Below, piece by piece: positions 59,646 through 64,000 of a stretch of 64,000 nt of DNA (within the stretch, counting starts at the first letter, position 1; the number at the start of each line of letters is the position of its first letter). A program made the position numbers and the translations under genes. The stretch covers positions 558,001 through 622,000 of the forward strand of contig NW_024104084.1 in NCBI RefSeq assembly GCF_003945595.2. Reading direction: 5' to 3'. The DNA is from Pipra filicauda (Eukaryota > Chordata > Aves > Passeriformes > Pipridae). The notes beneath the pieces are model-generated. The model saw only the letters and a program-made list of their open reading frames with translations, had not been told where the DNA came from and ran no database searches.

Positions 59646-59694
59646 AGCCTTCCCAAATCTTCGTTCGCGAAGCCTAGCCATGATGATGATGATG
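59646..59694 (+). promoter_or_regulatory. RTE 3' UTR: TTCG hairpin and (ATG)5 tail
   Basis: The 3' UTR is only 49 nt. CTTCG (59659-59663) and CGAAG (59668-59672) pair around a TTCG loop. Five ATG repeats (59680-59694) end the element exactly at the right duplication. In RTE-like elements the 3' end is the recognition site for the reverse transcriptase, so the hairpin and repeat are the likely substrate for priming. Confidence 0.85.
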
Positions 59695-59706
59695 AAATAT
59701 CCAAAA
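59695..59706. repeat. Right target-site duplication of the RTE element
   Basis: AAATATCCAAAA, identical to 55115-55126. The original target was an AT-rich site in noncoding DNA. Confidence 0.9.
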
Positions 59707-62056
59707 TATAAATCTTCTGAGGGATTTTAATTAAATCCACATTCCTGTTATTTGTTTCATTTTGATAATGTCTTAAGAACATAAAAACAAGATACTAAGA
59801 ATTATAGGGTATATTAGGATCTTAGCAATGTAATATTTAATAAGGTACATAGAATCAGTTCATCTGTTCCAATGGCAATCTCATCCATTTTTTGAATTAT
59901 TATTCACTGCACTTGCTTTCCTATTGCTTTCCCTAATCTAGTTTTAAATGTCTGAACAATGAAACATCTGCTGGAGAATATCCCAACATTCCCTGGGAGA
60001 ATCACAGAAGCCAACCAAACATTTCCATAGTATACTTTTCAGCTGATCATTTACTCTGTGTAAAGCTTTGTGTCTTTCATCATTGCTATACTCCTTTATC
60101 TTCTTTATCTATTTTTTTTTTTAATTGGTATTGCCTTTACTTTGCCAAAAATTTTGTTCTTCAGTAGTAAGGTTTCTGTAAAGGTATCCTTCGGATTTTG
60201 GATTGCATAAAATTTTTGTATTTTCTACGATTTTTAATGCTTATAGTTCTTAAAAAAAATTACTCTAAATAAAACACCACTAGAAACACTTCAGAAACCT
60301 TCCTCACACTCATGGACTCTATATAAACTAGTTTTTCAGACTTTAATAAAAGAGCAAACAAGATTAATTATCCCTGAGATGGGATTTATTTGTGAATAGT
60401 TTCAATACTCTAATTATAGATGTACTTTCATGAGAGGCAAACACAAATGAGGGATCATTTCTGTGCATTGTGACCAAAGTCAACGGCTGATGTCAGAATT
60501 CAGGAATCTCGTAGAAAGCAGCTCATAACTGCTGAAGGACTTACATTTGAGCAGTGAATTCAGCTTTATTTAAGAAATAGGTTCTCTTGTGAAGGGTACC
60601 AAAAGGTAGCTGTCATGCAGAGGGCATGTGTGTGTTTGTATGCGTATCATCTTCTTAAATTGTTTAGATAGGTGATTACTAGAATGGACTATAATCTCAA
60701 TTTCATGCGAACCTGTGGATGAAATAATTATAACTGTAATGCAGAACCCAGAAGGTAAGACCAAAGAAAGAACATGTGAGTGACAGTGGTGAAACAGTCA
60801 ACTAAAGAAGTGAAACATATTGAAAATTAAACAAAATGGCTTGACTAAATTTATCAAAAAGATAAATATTGAGTGCTTGGCATTCAATCTACAGAAACTT
60901 CAATGAGTCCTTTCGGAAAAGACTTGAATATTGAAGAAGATAGATGGAGATGAAAAGAAAGTCCATCCCATGATAATGACCATAATGGTTATTCTCTTAA
61001 GCTTACAAGATATTTGCTTTAACTTTTTCTCCAAGAGTGAAGCCAGTTTGCACATAACAGCCTGCTCAAAAGCAATGCCCCTCACATGAAGATTCTTCAA
61101 AACATGGGACTTGGGAGGTTTACCAGCAAGATAATCTAGCTGGGGAACCACAGTTTTATTTCTGCCCTAAAATACAGGGTGCAGCATCATGAGCAGGCCA
61201 TTTACTTCCAGTCATTGGACAGGGAGGATGGGTAGAGTTCAGAAGCTGAAGGCCATGTGCAGGGTCAGTACCTTAACTGCTGATTTACTGAAGGACTACT
61301 TGGTCCTGCAAAAGCTCTTAGAAAAATAGGTATAGATGAACTTCTTTCCAACTAAATAAGTGATAAAACAGAAAAGAGAATTCTCCTGTGCATAAGGTAA
61401 AGTTTCTATTGCCCTTACTGTTCCTATTTTAGCAGAAATGCATGTTCTTATCAGAGAGGTGTTGCTCCTGCACATTCTCAGTCCATCATATCTGGAGTGA
61501 GAACTAACTCGCCTCAGTACATGGTGTGGGATTCCACTCACAAAATGAAAAACTAATTGTAAATATTTAGATGTAAAGGTCTACCACTTAACTAGATTTC
61601 TCAACTCCTGTTACCATCAAGAAAAATAAGAGATTTGATTGAGCTATTAAAAAGAGGTGTCTAATGCATTCAGTATGCCCTAGATAATTGTTTCTGGCTT
61701 CCAAACTCCAGTCCAGAGGGGTATAGGCATTGTGTAGTCCTGTCAGACTCATGTGGATGTTTCATACTCTCATAATCTCAAATGACAGTAGATGTTTCAT
61801 GTTAGACAGTTGAATCAAACTGCTTGTTTACAAACACAATAAAGCCTACAGAGTTATTCAGCTTATGATGTTTAGTTATGTATTTTAGGACCAAATATAT
61901 AGTTTTCTGGACAACTTGTATTTCAATTAACATCTAGACTGTTCTGCTAAATGAATGCTTTCTATCCGGACAGGTTGACATCAATGTCTTCATCATTTCT
62001 GTGGACTGTCACCGGATTTGATCCAGTGTGCCCACACCTGTCTTGTACTACAGGGC
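59707..62056. other. Noncoding stretch without recognised features
   Basis: AT-rich right flank of the RTE element. Small open frames (60570-60764, 60900-61151, 61296-61541) have no recognisable domain. Confidence 0.5.
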
Positions 62057-62060
62057 CCAG

Positions 62061-62634
62061 TGATGCCGTGGAATGTTGGTGCTAAGAAAAAACTCTGGAG
62101 CAGTTAATTAGGGGTGAGATAAGGAAAGGGTTTAATGTGCCAAGGCAATAGATGTTACACGACGCGCACTCGCCGTGCCTGAGATGTTACATTTTATAAT
62201 ACCATCTATCCAATCCCAAATGTGTCCACCCTGTGGCCTTTGCTCCGATCCGCCCCCCACCCCGCCCCCTGGGAATTGGGGCTGGGGGCTTTTTGAGACC
62301 CTCTCTTCATCAATCTTCGTCTTCTTTGGGGCACAGAGTGCACACAGTCACCTAATTCTTGACTCCATTTTGTTATTCAGGCCCTGATATGCTGTTCTCT
62401 AAACAGTCTAGGCCTTGCCTTGACAAGAGACTAAACATTTCTACTGGATTCGGGGGTAGGAGTGATATAGGGTAAATGGAATAGGATAAGAGGGTTAAGG
62501 AATGTGTAAAATAAGGGTGCTACAGGGTAGAGGGACAGGGCTGCTGCTTTTAAAATCTACTTCTACTACTTATAAAACTTATAAGGCTTACAAAATCAGA
62601 AAAATAAAAAAACTATTAGGGGCTTAAGGTATCA
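62061..62634 (-). mobile_element. Solo LTR of an endogenous retrovirus, minus strand
   Basis: The 574-bp segment has matching ends: plus-strand TGATGCC at the start and GGTATCA at the end, a near-perfect inverted pair with TG...CA termini. It is flanked by CCAG on both sides (62057-62060 and 62635-62638). On the minus strand the promoter order is right: GC boxes (complement of CCCCGCCCC, 62252-62274), a TATA box (ATTATAAAAT, 62200-62191), then a CpG-rich R-like segment and ATTAAA (62136-62131) as a polyadenylation signal. A 4-bp duplication is typical of gammaretrovirus-like and some other ERV classes. No gag, pol or env sequence is present, so internal DNA was lost by LTR-LTR recombination. 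The open frame at 62175-62387 is not a gene. Confidence 0.75.
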
Positions 62635-62644
62635 CCAGAAACAG

Positions 62645-62930
62645 AGGCAGTACTTGACATGTCTCACCATTGCTGAGCAGAGTGGAAGGATCACCTCCCT
62701 CAATCTTCTGGCAATATTCTTGGTAATATAGCCCAGTATGTTGTTGACCTTCTTTGCTGCAAGGGCATATTTCTGGATCATACTCCATTTGTTGCCCACC
62801 ACGACCCTCCTAGATCCTTATCTGCCAGTGCTGCTTTCCAAACAATTGGCCCCCAGCTTGCCTTGGTATCTGAAGTTATTTTTCCCCAAGTTTAAGACCT
62901 TACATTTTATTTTGTTGAACTACTTATGCT
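62645..62930 (-). mobile_element. CR1 LINE, internal pol fragment, minus strand
   Basis: The complement of the CR1 pol region can be followed: GTGGAAGGATCACCTCCCTC, CCCAGTATGTTGTTGACCTT, CTTTGCTGCAAGGGCATAT, CTTATCTGCCAGTGCTGCTT and CCAAGTTTAAGACCTTACAT, then TGTTGAACT. These parallel the usual minus-strand CR1 text (GTTGGCTTTCTGGGCTGC, CTTCTCCGCAGGGCTGCT, AGGACCTTGCACTTGGCC). It is strongly diverged. Confidence 0.7.
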
Positions 62931-63854
62931 GTCTCTTTATGCCTTCTTCATATTCTCTAAATATTTATTTGTCTGGACTTTAAGGTGACTATCTTCCTAA
63001 CTTGAATAACTTTGTGAACAGCCTTCATCAGGCTTATTTTAGAGATCAAAGTTCCCTCACTGCGTTGCCCAGAAATGTACCAGTAAAGGTAAAGGCTCTT
63101 TACCTTTTTCTACATAGAAGAAATATCCCTTCCCTCCCATCCCTTTGAAGAATCAAATCTCTCAAAGCATACAGTTACAGTTAGACAATGCCAGTATTTT
63201 AGCAGCATAATGACCCACAGGAATCAATCCAGTTATGGGAGACCTTGATAAAATTTTGTCTTCACCTAGAAGCCCCTTCTTTCCAGGAAAGTGCTCCAGG
63301 TGCTCTCAGTTCAGGGCTCTTCATTCCACACGTGGCCTAATGAGGAAAAGGTTGGTGATATGGCATCAAGTTACAGAGATTTTCATCCTTTAAAAGCTGT
63401 AACCTGTTAATTCATTCATTCAAAAATTATTGCATAATGATACATGCATTCCTGTGTTCTCAACTATGCAACTCCTCATCAGCTGTTTTCTTATGACAAT
63501 CCACAGATGTAGCAGGCAGCCTGTTAAAGCCTTTTCTTTTCTGCCTGTTTTGTCCCTGCATTCATGCTCACCTTCTGCTGCTGCCTCTGCAACATGCCTG
63601 TCTCCTCCTCCTTGTCTCCTTCCCCTTCTCTCCTCTCAAGCCATTAGAGCCAAGAAAGTCTCAGGTTTATAACAACTATGTGATACTTACTCTACCACCA
63701 TGTCAATTTAATTTGAAACAATTTGACAACCCTGATACTAACGCAGGATTGGAGACCACAATGATAGTACAACATCCCTCTCTTGTTAAGCTTCCTGCAC
63801 CTGCTGTTGCTTCTCTCTGTAATTGCCCTAGATCAAGAGACCGATTGTAAATGC
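62931..63854. other. Noncoding stretch without recognised features
   Basis: AT-rich to mixed sequence. An open frame at 63430-63672 is rich in S, L and C and has no recognisable domain. The pyrimidine-rich 63590-63640 is unremarkable. Confidence 0.45.
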
Positions 63855-64000
63855 GTTAAGTTTTGCTGACAACACAAAGCTGGGGAGACACAAGAACTCA
63901 GGCTTAAGAGGCAAGGAAAATTCAACAAGATTTGCTGGGCTCTGAGCTGTTATGCAGCAAATGAAATTCAGTATTGACAAACACACATTAATGTAATTGG
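63855..64000 (+). mobile_element. CR1 LINE fragment running off the window
   Basis: TTTTGCTGACAACACAAAGC followed by TGGGGAG is the CR1 reverse-transcriptase FADDTKLG coding motif (compare TTTGCTGATGACACCAAGCTGGG). It continues with decayed sequence including ATGAAATTCAGTATTGACAA. It is truncated by the window edge. Confidence 0.65.

Larger units (their letters stand above)
55127..59694 (+). mobile_element. Full-length RTE-superfamily non-LTR retrotransposon
   Basis: A 4,568-bp element bounded by perfect 12-bp target-site duplications. In order it holds a CpG-rich 5' end (55127-55210) and a leader of about 1.2 kb. A single pol frame then encodes an apurinic-type endonuclease followed by a reverse transcriptase. 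A frame-slipped C-terminal CCHC-like finger and a 49-bp 3' UTR with a hairpin and five ATG repeats complete it. The single ORF, the very short 3' UTR, the tandem-repeat tail instead of poly-A and the RT motifs place it in the RTE superfamily. I favour a Proto2/RTEX-like clade because of the finger near the C-terminus, but clade assignment needs a phylogeny. It differs from the CR1 copies, which end in ATTCTATGA octamers and are 5'-truncated. The perfect duplications, complete length and single lesion indicate a young insertion. Proteins of this family are often annotated as 'craniofacial development protein 2-like'. Confidence 0.93.

Overview
The window looks like avian nuclear DNA: AT-rich, gene-poor vertebrate sequence in which nearly all recognisable interspersed repeats are CR1 LINE fragments, most with the typical 5'-truncated 3' ends (the TTCCAACC-type tail and ATTCTATGATTCTATGA motif). 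There are also a few very old MIR-like SINE relics, one solo LTR, and long A/C-only or T/G-only low-complexity tracts of the kind common in songbird-type genomes. Order or species cannot be named from the sequence. No host protein-coding exon, tRNA, rRNA or CRISPR array could be supported. Apart from the retrotransposon described next, the short open frames are chance frames or shadows of CR1.

The outstanding feature is a complete APE-type non-LTR retrotransposon of the RTE superfamily (RTE/RTEX/Proto2-like) at 55127-59694. It lies between perfect 12-bp target-site duplications (AAATATCCAAAA at 55115-55126 and 59695-59706). It has a CpG-rich 5' end and a 1.2-kb leader with a 66-bp duplicated block. 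One open frame of about 1,015 codons carries an apparently intact endonuclease (N38, E74, Y149, GDFN 184-187, DH 280-281) and reverse transcriptase (D661, YADD 782-785). A single one-base frame slip near 59398 separates these from a C-terminal CCHC-like finger ending at 59645. The 3' UTR is only 49 nt, with a 5-bp-stem TTCG hairpin and five ATG repeats. This is unlike the CR1 background and reads as a young insertion. Birds carry few RTE-type elements, and the published case (AviRTE) was explained by horizontal transfer, so the origin of this copy is the main question in the window.

Layout. 1-9 kb: four or five CR1 pieces, one of them (7845-8625) split by about 165 bp of other sequence. 9-31 kb: noncoding, with AC/TG tracts, a (CTTT)n tract, a 12-bp x 4 minisatellite beside a perfect hairpin, a small CpG-rich patch, and MIR-like relics. 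31.6-32.8 kb: the longest CR1 copy (minus strand), still open across the C-terminal 179 codons of its pol. 34-36 kb: MIR relics and other old amniote repeats in quiet sequence that may be conserved. 36-55 kb: noncoding, with three more CR1 copies at 49-50 kb and a 92-nt A homopolymer. 55.1-59.7 kb: the RTE element. 59.7-64 kb: a solo LTR (62061-62634, minus strand, TSD CCAG) and two degraded CR1 pieces.

Nothing here forms an operon-like or cooperating gene set. The functional content is selfish DNA of several ages: MIR and unnamed amniote repeats (oldest), CR1 (middle), solo LTR (younger) and the RTE-type element (probably youngest).
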